Assembly: GCA_030141605.1 (NCBI GenBank)
Contig: JAQGDQ010000047.1
Coordinates: 186,001-250,000, forward strand
Reading direction: 5' to 3'
From: Tubiluchus corallicola
Taxonomy: Eukaryota > Priapulida > Priapulimorpha > Priapulimorphida > Tubiluchidae
DNA length: 64,000 nucleotides
The first letter of the stretch is position 1. Every line of letters begins with the position of its first letter. Below are positions 62,501-64,000 of this stretch, piece after piece. A program made the position numbers and the translations under genes. The notes beneath the pieces are model-generated. The model searched no databases. It saw only the letters and a program-made list of their open reading frames with translations, and was not told where the DNA came from.

Positions 62501-62986
62501 CTATAAATGGATTTAAACTATGTGATTGTTGTGTTAAATATGTTATGAAGTACAAGTTAGTTAGCTACAGGCATTTTTGCTTTTGGCATAACTAATAAGT
62601 GCGCTAATCGTTATGAACTAAAACTTCTCTTAGATTACTTAGTCCAGTTGGTAAACTAAAATTTTCATAATTCACAAGTATCAAGGACATGGTTGAAAAT
62701 TTAAATCTCACTGGACATATAATTTCTAGGACATTACATGTACATTGAGACATCTGATGCACTGCCAGGCACGAAAGCTCGACTTATTTCTCCTCCGCAT
62801 CATCAAACTGACGGCCAGTGTTTGGTATTTTTCTACCACATGTATGGCATGCATGTCGATACTCTCAATATGTACATTAAGCTACAAGGTTTCAATCTTG
62901 GACTACCTGCTTGGACTATGACTGGTAATCAAGGTGACGTGTGGTACAAAGCAATGGTAGATGTGAAGACTGCAGCTTCATGGCAG
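7642..62986 (+). CDS. Giant MAM/LDLa multidomain secreted or surface protein (3'-partial, 69 exons)
   Basis: Sixty-nine exons join into one open frame of 10,821 nt (3,607 residues), and all junctions are GT-AG and phase-consistent. Order: signal peptide, short linker, MAM1-2, then MAM3-LDLa1-MAM4-LDLa2-MAM5-LDLa3-MAM6 to MAM11, then MAM12-LDLa4-MAM13-LDLa5-MAM14-LDLa6-MAM15 to MAM20. A standard MAM is built from four exons: a (CxFExxxC to GPxxDHTxG, phase 1-1), b (GYYIYIE to FW, phase 1-2), c (YHMYGxxxGTLN to W..., phase 2-0) and d (xFEAxxG to DIAxDDI and C, phase 0-1). LDLa exons are phase 1-1. MAM domains are extracellular adhesion modules, and LDLa repeats are Ca2+-binding ligand modules. 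No membrane segment or catalytic domain is seen. The last exon ends in phase 0 before an intron leaving the window, so the C-terminus is unknown. Relatives include MAM/LDLa-containing proteins; orthology is not assignable. Confidence 0.9.
9806..10015 (+). repeat. Candidate tRNA-derived SINE
   Basis: 9806-9872 resembles a tRNA: a TTACTGGGTAGTACATTTG A-box-like segment, an anticodon-loop-like TTTGCTCAAAATG, and a B-box-like TGTTCATGTCCT with suitable spacing. The arms do not pair fully, so it is not a functional tRNA. The 140 bp that follow are taken as the SINE body; the end is not defined. Confidence 0.5.
10430..10503 (+). repeat. 5S rRNA-like fragment (5S pseudogene or SINE3)
   Basis: The string TTTAAGCAGTACTGGATTTG leads into GGTTAGTTAAGTGGATGGGA and ACCACCTGG, closely following the 3' half of metazoan 5S rRNA (AAGCAG...GGTTAGTACTTGGATGGGAGACCGCCTGG), including the internal box C promoter. 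The 5' half is poorly matched, and the 3' end diverges after TGGAAATTG. This is either a decayed 5S copy or a SINE with a 5S-derived head. Confidence 0.6.
11507..13188. other. Intron 2, nothing recognised
   Basis: GT-AG intron of about 1.7 kb between the linker exon and MAM1; AT-rich, with no coding or repeat signal that I can name. Confidence 0.6.
13189..16403 (+). CDS. Exons 3-6: MAM domain 1
   Basis: Exons 13189-13335 (a), 14851-14953 (b), 15307-15463 (c) and 16313-16403 (d), residues about 34-199. Exon a starts [15 protein letters not shown] and ends with the conserved GPSYDHTLG. Exon b has GWYLYIDTN, then CINFW across the phase-2 junction to YHMYG. Exon c ends before the d strand FVFEAL. 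Exon d has ISIDDVSI and the last Cys. All four MAM cysteines are present. This is the canonical four-exon layout against which intron changes in later domains can be judged. Confidence 0.92.
16025..16153 (+). repeat. Interspersed repeat, copy 1 (intron 5)
   Basis: Aligns over about 130 bp with 25279-25408. Shared blocks in order: AGAGGTA, CTGCTTTT, TTTCC(A/G)AGATGCA, ATCTAACTA, G(C/T)GAAATGCAT(G/A)TAAC and GAAATTAAACTTCC or its variant AAAATTAAACTTCC. No coding content. Confidence 0.65.
16954..18246 (+). CDS. Exons 7-9: MAM domain 2
   Basis: Exons 16954-17094 (a), 17540-17793 (b and c fused) and 18156-18246 (d), residues about 200-361. It opens [15 protein letters not shown] and contains [18 protein letters not shown], the WHHMYG variant of the hallmark motif, and DIAIDDYRV with the last Cys. 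The b/c intron seen in MAM1 is missing, the same fused layout as MAM11 and MAM20, which supports MAM2 being their relative. The donor after exon 7 (GTTCTT) is weak; the frame closes shortly after it, so a splice there is required. Confidence 0.9.
18781..21303 (+). CDS. Exons 10-13: MAM domain 3
   Basis: Exons 18781-18918 (a), 19417-19513 (b), 19934-20087 (c) and 21213-21303 (d), residues about 362-521. Opens [14 protein letters not shown], has [18 protein letters not shown], the FWYYMFG hallmark and NIAVDDIL with the closing Cys. It begins the first 9-MAM/3-LDLa block, and its CDFExDxCxWTN and GDL motifs are shared with MAM12, which begins the second block. Intron 12 (20088-21212) holds no recognised coding element. 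Confidence 0.9.
21579..21692 (+). CDS. Exon 14: LDLa repeat 1 (lacks Cys1 and Cys3)
   Basis: A single 114-nt phase 1-1 exon, residues about 522-559. The second half is standard: [18 protein letters not shown], with the acidic Ca2+ ligand positions kept. Only four cysteines are present. The positions expected for Cys1 and Cys3, which pair in LDLa modules, are not Cys, while Cys2, 4, 5 and 6 are. The same pair is missing in LDLa4. Confidence 0.85.
21936..23340 (+). CDS. Exons 15-18: MAM domain 4
   Basis: Exons 21936-22076 (a), 22435-22566 (b), 22982-23121 (c) and 23256-23340 (d), residues about 560-725. Opens [14 protein letters not shown] with GPPIDHTLG. The hallmark YHMYG is replaced by [10 protein letters not shown], and the b/c intron lies later and in phase 1 instead of phase 2. 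Exon d is short (85 nt) with QIGIDDITL and the last Cys. A divergent but complete MAM. Confidence 0.86.
23808..23927 (+). CDS. Exon 19: LDLa repeat 2
   Basis: One 120-nt phase 1-1 exon, residues about 726-765, with all six cysteines: [35 protein letters not shown]. Residues D after Cys4, D before Cys5 and the SDE motif complete a full Ca2+ site. The nearest homologue within the gene is LDLa5 in the second block. Confidence 0.92.
23976..24086 (+). pseudogene. Stray annexin-repeat exon in intron 19
   Basis: 111 nt translate without stop as [20 protein letters not shown] followed by [17 protein letters not shown]. This is the start of an annexin repeat: annexins carry [14 protein letters not shown]...LRATF, with the GTDE Ca2+/helix motif. 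It ends at a good donor (GTGAGT) and has AG before it, so it looks like a transplanted exon. It enters in phase 1 but leaves in phase 0, so it cannot be spliced between exons 19 and 20 without breaking the frame. No neighbouring annexin exons are seen. The AGEK doublet replaces the usual LYKAGEK spacing. Confidence 0.72.
25279..25408 (+). repeat. Interspersed repeat, copy 2 (intron 19)
   Basis: Partner of 16025-16153 with about 130 bp of collinear similarity. The surrounding 24.5-25.5 kb may hold more of the element; [20 protein letters not shown] at about 24822-24881 could be an acidic transposase-type N-terminus, but this is weak. Confidence 0.6.
25549..27786 (+). CDS. Exons 20-23: MAM domain 5 (first disulfide lost)
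   Basis: Exons 25549-25692 (a), 26201-26298 (b), 27100-27264 (c) and 27696-27786 (d), residues about 766-931. Exon a reads [10 protein letters not shown] where C-x-F-E-x-x-x-C is expected: both N-terminal cysteines are replaced, by T and Y. The rest is MAM-like ([38 protein letters not shown] plus C), and the second Cys pair remains. The b/c intron lies a few codons early and in phase 0. Exon a is the least certain because its acceptor is followed by a divergent sequence, but frame and downstream motifs fit. Confidence 0.82.
25786..26080 (+). repeat. GC-richer SINE-like insertion
   Basis: This stretch of the intron between exons 20 and 21 is clearly less AT-rich than its surroundings and contains a B-box-like AGGTTCAATGCC at 25861-25872, preceded by GGTCACTGCCCTGGTCGG. 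The boundaries and the A-box are uncertain. Confidence 0.35.
26317..26991. mobile_element. MITE-like element in intron 21
   Basis: Imperfect terminal inverted repeats: GCCAGGGTTTCACGAGG at 26318-26334 and, reading inward from the right end, GCAAGACTTTCATGAGG (complement of 26972-26988). The core is about 675 bp with many GCGAA/CGCAA-type words and no transposase. TAAA flanks both ends and might be a target duplication. Lies wholly in an intron. Confidence 0.6.
28553..28708 (+). CDS. Exon 24: LDLa repeat 3
   Basis: One 156-nt phase 1-1 exon, residues about 932-983. A Thr/Pro-rich spacer (TTVAPTIPP) precedes a complete six-Cys LDLa: [37 protein letters not shown]. The Ca2+ ligand positions are intact. 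It precedes the LDLa-free run MAM6 to MAM12. Confidence 0.92.
29049..30661 (+). CDS. Exons 25-28: MAM domain 6
   Basis: Exons 29049-29186 (a), 29516-29656 (b), 30264-30397 (c) and 30547-30661 (d), residues about 984-1159. Opens [25 protein letters not shown] replaces DHT. The hallmark is FYYHLDG. Exon c carries [10 protein letters not shown]. Exon d is long (115 nt) because of an insertion (SDSDSSVNP) before DIAIDDISY. The same GNKGxQWNKV motif, the early phase-1 b/c junction and a long d exon recur in MAM15, its partner in the second block. Confidence 0.88.
30969..33292 (+). CDS. Exons 29-31: MAM domain 7
   Basis: Exons 30969-31106 (a), 31863-32066 (b plus first part of c) and 33149-33292 (rest of c plus d), residues about 1160-1321. 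Opens [15 protein letters not shown] with [18 protein letters not shown]. The intron inside c falls after [10 protein letters not shown] in phase 1, a position also used by MAM16. The d part ends [13 protein letters not shown], identical in that stretch to MAM16. The c2 and d parts are one exon here but two in MAM16. Confidence 0.91.
32221..32244 (+). repeat. (CATTC)n microsatellite
   Basis: About five tandem CATTC/ATTCC units in intron 30. Confidence 0.85.
32650..32885 (+). repeat. SINE-like repeat family, copy 1 (intron 30)
   Basis: Aligns with 60060-60275. Shared blocks include GTAAATGGAT(C)GA(T/G)TGACTGC, TGGCTAAGA, TCTCATCTTA versus CCTCATTTTG, and TTGGATCC versus TTGGATTCC. A third, partial relative may lie at about 29230-29320 (GCCTAGTTAATAAATGG). 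Confidence 0.6.
33950..35659 (+). CDS. Exons 32-35 (5' part): MAM domain 8
   Basis: Exons 33950-34081 (a), 34246-34351 (b), 34709-34859 (c) and the first 81 nt of exon 35 (35579-35813), residues about 1322-1478. Opens [29 protein letters not shown] follows. The hallmark is FWYHTSG. Exon c ends [10 protein letters not shown], matching [10 protein letters not shown] of MAM17. The d segment is fused in one exon with the a segment of MAM9; the same d-a fusion links MAM17 and MAM18. Confidence 0.9.
35660..38297 (+). CDS. Exons 35 (3' part)-38: MAM domain 9 and T-rich linker
   Basis: The 3' part of exon 35 (to 35813), then 36978-37103 (b), 37807-37952 (c) and 38162-38297 (d), residues about 1479-1665. 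Opens [45 protein letters not shown], with the b/c intron shifted into phase 1 just after the hallmark. Exon d (136 nt) continues past the last Cys into a Thr-rich tail [18 protein letters not shown]18 has the same exon sizes and tail. Confidence 0.9.
36380..36510 (+). repeat. Degenerate minisatellite in intron 35
   Basis: At least five variants of a GGTCTCACTGTGATCTT unit: GGCCTCACTGTGATTTT, GGTCTCACTGTGATCTC, GGTCTTCTCGATCTT, GGCCATACTGTGGTCTT and GGTCTCATAGTCAC. The spacing is irregular. Confidence 0.55.
38573..39407 (+). CDS. Exons 39-41: MAM domain 10
   Basis: Exons 38573-38725 (a, 153 nt), 38858-39016 (b plus start of c, 159 nt) and 39219-39407 (rest of c plus d, 189 nt), residues about 1666-1832. 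Opens [48 protein letters not shown] plus last Cys. MAM19 has exons of 153, 159 and 192 nt with the same intron positions. Confidence 0.93.
40032..41703 (+). CDS. Exons 42-44 (5' part): MAM domain 11
   Basis: Exons 40032-40172 (a), 40457-40710 (b and c fused) and the first 81 nt of exon 44 (41623-41854), residues about 1833-1991. Opens [50 protein letters not shown] plus Cys. It ends the first 9-MAM block and is the partner of MAM20 (shared [15 protein letters not shown] and GDxWYKA). The d segment shares an exon with MAM12-a. Confidence 0.92.
41262..41285 (+). repeat. (AGATTA)n microsatellite
   Basis: Four tandem hexamers AGATTA/GATTAA in intron 43. Not a TTAGGG telomere-type repeat. Confidence 0.85.
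41704..43335 (+). CDS. Exons 44 (3' part)-46 (5' part): MAM domain 12
   Basis: The 3' part of exon 44 (to 41854), exon 45 (42256-42481, b and c fused) and the 5' part of exon 46 (43218-43453), residues about 1992-2157. Opens [47 protein letters not shown] plus Cys. The c/d intron is shifted to phase 2. This domain starts the second block and corresponds to MAM3. Intron 45 contains a foldback MITE. Confidence 0.89.
42646..43070. mobile_element. Foldback MITE in intron 45
   Basis: The left end CAGTGTCGTCCAGAAAA and the complement of the right end CAGGGTCTTCCAGAAAAG form terminal inverted repeats. The similarity continues inwards: GAGGTATCTGTAA versus GAGGCATTTGTAA, CCAAAGAGCTGTAAT versus AAAAGAGCTATAAAT, and CCACCAAGTGCCGCT versus CCACCAAGCGCTGCT. 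The whole 425-bp element can therefore fold into one imperfect hairpin. No ORF. No clear target duplication was found. Confidence 0.72.
43336..43453 (+). CDS. Exon 46 (3' part): LDLa repeat 4 (lacks Cys1 and Cys3)
   Basis: Residues about 2158-2195, fused to the d segment of MAM12 without an intron, unlike LDLa1. It reads FLCTMGGT, then [18 protein letters not shown]. Only Cys2, 4, 5 and 6 are present, exactly as in LDLa1, its partner in the first block. The acidic residues after Cys4 and before Cys5 and the final DE are kept. Confidence 0.85.
44219..44311 (+). repeat. 47-bp tandem duplication in intron 46
   Basis: Two copies of about 47 bp, each ending ATTAGTGTTAGTAACTAACA (44243-44262 and 44290-44309), with the inner palindrome GTTAGTAACTAAC. 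Confidence 0.85.
44917..45763 (+). CDS. Exons 47-48 (5' part): MAM domain 13
   Basis: Exon 47 (44917-45058, a) and the start of exon 48 (45436-46152, carrying b, c and d), residues about 2196-2352. Opens [47 protein letters not shown] plus Cys. The a/b intron is phase 2, four bases downstream of the usual site. The b/c and c/d introns are absent. The 1.46 kb intron before exon 47 holds a 47-bp tandem duplication at 44219-44311. Confidence 0.92.
45764..45895 (+). CDS. Exon 48 (middle): LDLa repeat 5
   Basis: Residues about 2353-2396, in frame inside the 717-bp exon with no intron on either side. Six cysteines: [37 protein letters not shown], with a complete Ca2+ site and a two-residue insertion before Cys6. 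LDLa2 is its partner in the first block, and both are followed by an NY dipeptide leading into the next MAM. Confidence 0.92.
45896..47265 (+). CDS. Exons 48 (3' part)-50 (5' part): MAM domain 14
   Basis: The 3' part of exon 48 (to 46152, a and b), exon 49 (46257-46413, c) and the 5' part of exon 50 (47188-47422, d), residues about 2397-2560. Opens [52 protein letters not shown] plus Cys. The b/c junction lies six bases upstream of the canonical position but in the same phase. Partner of MAM5, and unlike it retains all four cysteines. Confidence 0.91.
47266..47422 (+). CDS. Exon 50 (3' part): LDLa repeat 6
   Basis: Residues about 2561-2612, fused to the d segment of MAM14. After a Gly/Ser/Thr spacer: [37 protein letters not shown]. 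All six cysteines are present, but the residue before Cys5, normally the Asp Ca2+ ligand, is Gln. Partner of LDLa3 in the first block; both precede a long LDLa-free MAM run. Confidence 0.9.
48070..50297 (+). CDS. Exons 51-54: MAM domain 15 (Thr/Pro-rich insertion)
   Basis: Exons 48070-48207 (a), 48521-48655 (b), 49046-49179 (c) and 50153-50297 (d, 145 nt), residues about 2613-2796. Opens [50 protein letters not shown] plus Cys. Exon d contains a low-complexity insertion ([18 protein letters not shown]) between the strand QVEA and the DIAVDD strand. MAM6, its partner, has a shorter insertion at the same place. Confidence 0.87.
50753..52590 (+). CDS. Exons 55-58: MAM domain 16
   Basis: Exons 50753-50893 (a), 51566-51766 (b plus start of c), 51956-52008 (rest of c, only 53 nt) and 52500-52590 (d), residues about 2797-2958. 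Opens [58 protein letters not shown], then [17 protein letters not shown] plus Cys. The donor after exon 55 (GTGGCC) is weak. It matches MAM7 closely. Confidence 0.9.
52704..55436 (+). CDS. Exons 59-61 (5' part): MAM domain 17
   Basis: Exons 52704-52841 (a), 53636-53892 (b and c fused) and the first 87 nt of exon 61 (55350-55587), residues about 2959-3119. Opens [64 protein letters not shown] plus Cys. Partner of MAM8, but the b/c intron present there is gone. Intron 60 carries a hAT-like element. Confidence 0.91.
54406..55266. mobile_element. hAT-like non-autonomous DNA transposon (intron 60)
   Basis: The left end CAGCGTTGGATAGTAAC and the complement of the right end CTGTGTTGAG form short imperfect inverted repeats, with matching TAATTACTTTT-type subterminal motifs (GTAATGAGTAATA left, GTAATTAGTAATC right). 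The element is flanked by 8-bp near-identical sequences, CATAAAAG (54398-54405) and CTTAAAAG (55267-55274), as expected for hAT insertions. 861 bp, no transposase. It ends about 80 bp before exon 61. Confidence 0.72.
55437..58512 (+). CDS. Exons 61 (3' part)-64: MAM domain 18 and T-rich linker
   Basis: The 3' part of exon 61 (to 55587), exons 55704-55832 (b), 57427-57569 (c) and 58377-58512 (d, 136 nt), residues about 3120-3305. Opens [53 protein letters not shown] plus Cys, then a Thr-rich tail [13 protein letters not shown]. Partner of MAM9 with matching exon lengths and the same shifted phase-1 b/c intron. The flanking introns hold a MITE-like element and an antisense reverse-transcriptase fragment. 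Confidence 0.91.
55870..55990 (+). repeat. Compound trinucleotide repeat in intron 62
   Basis: Runs of TAC/ACT, AAT, GAT, GGT/GGC and again GAT/AAT trinucleotides. The long antisense reading frames here are low-complexity artefacts. Confidence 0.8.
56170..56953. mobile_element. MITE-like element in intron 62
   Basis: The left end AAAGCCC...GTTTACACAATCCGATAAAA then TCAGATTTT, and the complement of the right end AAAGCCCGGTTCACATGATC then TGATTTCTATCAGATTTT, are similar, with about 30 extra bases near the left end. A TG/GA microsatellite (about 56566-56720) lies inside. No transposase. The target site is unclear (possibly a TWA triplet). Confidence 0.5.
56566..56720 (+). repeat. TG-rich then GA-rich microsatellite
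   Basis: (TG)n with CG interruptions followed by a (GA)n tract, an eight-G run and an extended purine-rich strand. The antisense open frames across it are artefacts. Confidence 0.85.
57893..58215 (-). pseudogene. Antisense non-LTR reverse-transcriptase fragment (intron 63)
   Basis: On the - strand, 58200 down to 58144 reads [14 protein letters not shown]; after one stop the same frame continues [18 protein letters not shown] and ends [15 protein letters not shown]. After a frameshift, 57962-57893 reads [20 protein letters not shown]. These are the RT signatures NYRPIS...[14 protein letters not shown] and motif A (DASKAFDxVNHxxL). Stops and frameshifts make it non-functional. It is a different, closer-to-consensus copy than the one at 6679-6950. 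Confidence 0.85.
58974..60637 (+). CDS. Exons 65-67: MAM domain 19
   Basis: Exons 58974-59126 (a, 153 nt), 59439-59597 (b plus start of c, 159 nt) and 60446-60637 (rest of c plus d, 192 nt), residues about 3306-3473. Opens [50 protein letters not shown] plus Cys. Partner of MAM10. Intron 66 contains a tRNA-like SINE. Confidence 0.93.
60060..60275 (+). repeat. SINE-like repeat family, copy 2 (tRNA-like head)
   Basis: TAGCTAAGTGGTCATGGTAG at 60081-60100 resembles a pol III A box and TGTTCAACATAGCC at 60109-60122 a B box, a plausible tRNA-derived head. The following body aligns with 32650-32885. Intronic, about 170 bp upstream of exon 67. Confidence 0.58.
62276..62986 (+). CDS. Exons 68-69: MAM domain 20 (d exon beyond window)
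   Basis: Exons 62276-62419 (a) and 62730-62986 (b and c fused), residues about 3474-3607. Opens [41 protein letters not shown]; then [10 protein letters not shown] to SWQ, and donor GTAAGA in phase 0. A d exon beginning with the FEA-type strand is expected past 64000. Partner of MAM11 (257 versus 254 nt for the fused exon). The 1.6 kb intron before exon 68 shows nothing recognisable. Confidence 0.92.
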
Positions 62987-64000
62987 GTAAGACATTGTGA
63001 CATTATGCAATCTTACTTTGGGGTAGTTCAGATAGCTAATCCTGAGACAGGCAAATATCACCAGAGACTGTTTTCAATCTTGTTTTACTGGCATCTGTTT
63101 CTGAGCCATGCTTCACTCGATCAGGAAGAGAGACTGATTGCTTTCCTAGATCTACTTAATTGAATTCCTGGTCGTGTACTCGGGAAAGGAAGATCACCCG
63201 ATGAGCGAGCCACTGTCATGAGTAAATGTTGTAACCAATTATCCCTATGCCTGTTAGGCGTGGACTATTCTTCTTATTAAGATTCTGCTTACAGTAGAAT
63301 TGACATTAAAAGCTTCATTGAATTTGGAACTTGTCACTTTTTCACCAATGGTCCATAACTGAAAGTTGTAAAGCAGAATCTTCTTGTTTTACCCATGTTT
63401 ATTATTTGTTTATTTATTTGTGTCCCTTTGTTTTTTTAATAACTCGCACGCACTGGGCTAGGTTTATAAAACTCATAGGACATACTCCCCAGTTAAGGGG
63501 ATTTTTATCTTTGTGTAACCTCATGTCAAAGGTCACAGAGCAAGCAGGGCTCCTTATTTTTCTTTAGGCTAGATTTCCTCCTACAGTGTTTGAGCTACGG
63601 CCACAATTTTTTGTATTTGGTTAGGTGATGTAGAGTTGTTATGCATGGCTCAATATGAGAGCCATTTGCCTATGGGAAGACTTTTTGCTAGCAGGCAAAA
63701 ACCAAAATCGAGGGGGTCGTGGACATCAATGCTTCCAGTTTTGAGTAACAATGTCGTGTAGTATATCAAATGAAAGGCCTTCATGAGTCGAATCAAATGA
63801 TATAAGCTTCGCTGATTTTGGTTGACGCTGGACCTCAATATCACGGGTTAAAGATAAGAAAATCCAATTTCAGTCTAGAAATGTTAGTAAACATCGTGGA
63901 GAAAAAACTTTCGCCTGGCTTGTTATAGGGAGTTTTTAAGGAAGTTTTATAGCTTTTTAGAAAGAGAAAGGTCTGGGCTACAAGATAATGAGTTTTTCCT
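62987..64000. other. Start of intron 69, continues past the window
   Basis: Follows a good donor (GTAAGA) of exon 69. No MAM d exon occurs before 64000. The stretch 63440-63850 is somewhat GC-richer with several short open frames and could be an insertion, but I see no ends or coding signature. Confidence 0.55.

Noticed and set aside
1-64000. CRISPR arrays, operons or bacterial genes
   Set aside because: No regularly spaced repeats with unique spacers and no prokaryotic gene organisation; the intron-exon structure is eukaryotic throughout.

Overview
This is animal nuclear DNA. It is AT-rich, has many GT-AG introns, and carries decayed retroelements, SINE-like repeats and short DNA transposons. 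One very large gene on the + strand fills it from about 7.5 kb to beyond the right edge. I assembled 69 coding exons (7642-62986) that join in one open frame of 10,821 nt, at least 3,607 residues; every exon length agrees with the phases of its neighbours. The predicted product starts with a signal peptide and then carries 20 MAM domains (the last incomplete) and 6 LDL-receptor class A (LDLa) repeats, so it should be a giant secreted or cell-surface adhesion-type glycoprotein of the MAM/LDLa family. The 3' end, and any membrane anchor, lie outside the window. The species cannot be named; such MAM/LDLa chains are common in cnidarians, sponges and invertebrate deuterostomes.

Layout. 1-7500: no host gene recognised; an inverted pair of minisatellites (1505-1630 and 2341-2470), a direct repeat pair (3327-3545 and 4032-4272) and a decayed non-LTR retrotransposon (about 6340-7005). 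7504-7641: E-box, TATA box and two tiny upstream ORFs. 7642-11506: signal-peptide exons split by a 3.8 kb intron holding a tRNA-like SINE and a 5S-rRNA-like fragment. 13189-18246: MAM1-2. 18781-41703: MAM3-LDLa1-MAM4-LDLa2-MAM5-LDLa3-MAM6 to MAM11. 41704-62986: MAM12-LDLa4-MAM13-LDLa5-MAM14-LDLa6-MAM15 to MAM20. 62987-64000: the start of the next intron.

The main result is a higher-order repeat. The unit of 9 MAM plus 3 LDLa domains (about 1,630 residues, about 22 kb) occurs twice in the same order, and matching domains share local motifs, exon sizes, intron positions and even the same lost disulfide (LDLa1 and LDLa4). MAM1-2 look like the tail of a further unit. The gene therefore appears to have grown by duplication of a multi-domain block, followed by local intron loss (most strikingly the 717-bp exon at 45436-46152).

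The introns also hold a stray annexin-like exon (23976-24086), a hAT-like element with a near-perfect 8-bp target duplication (54406-55266), a foldback MITE (42646-43070), two further MITE-like elements, an antisense reverse-transcriptase fragment (57893-58215), and SINE-like repeats. All calls come from reading the sequence; no database or splice evidence was available.
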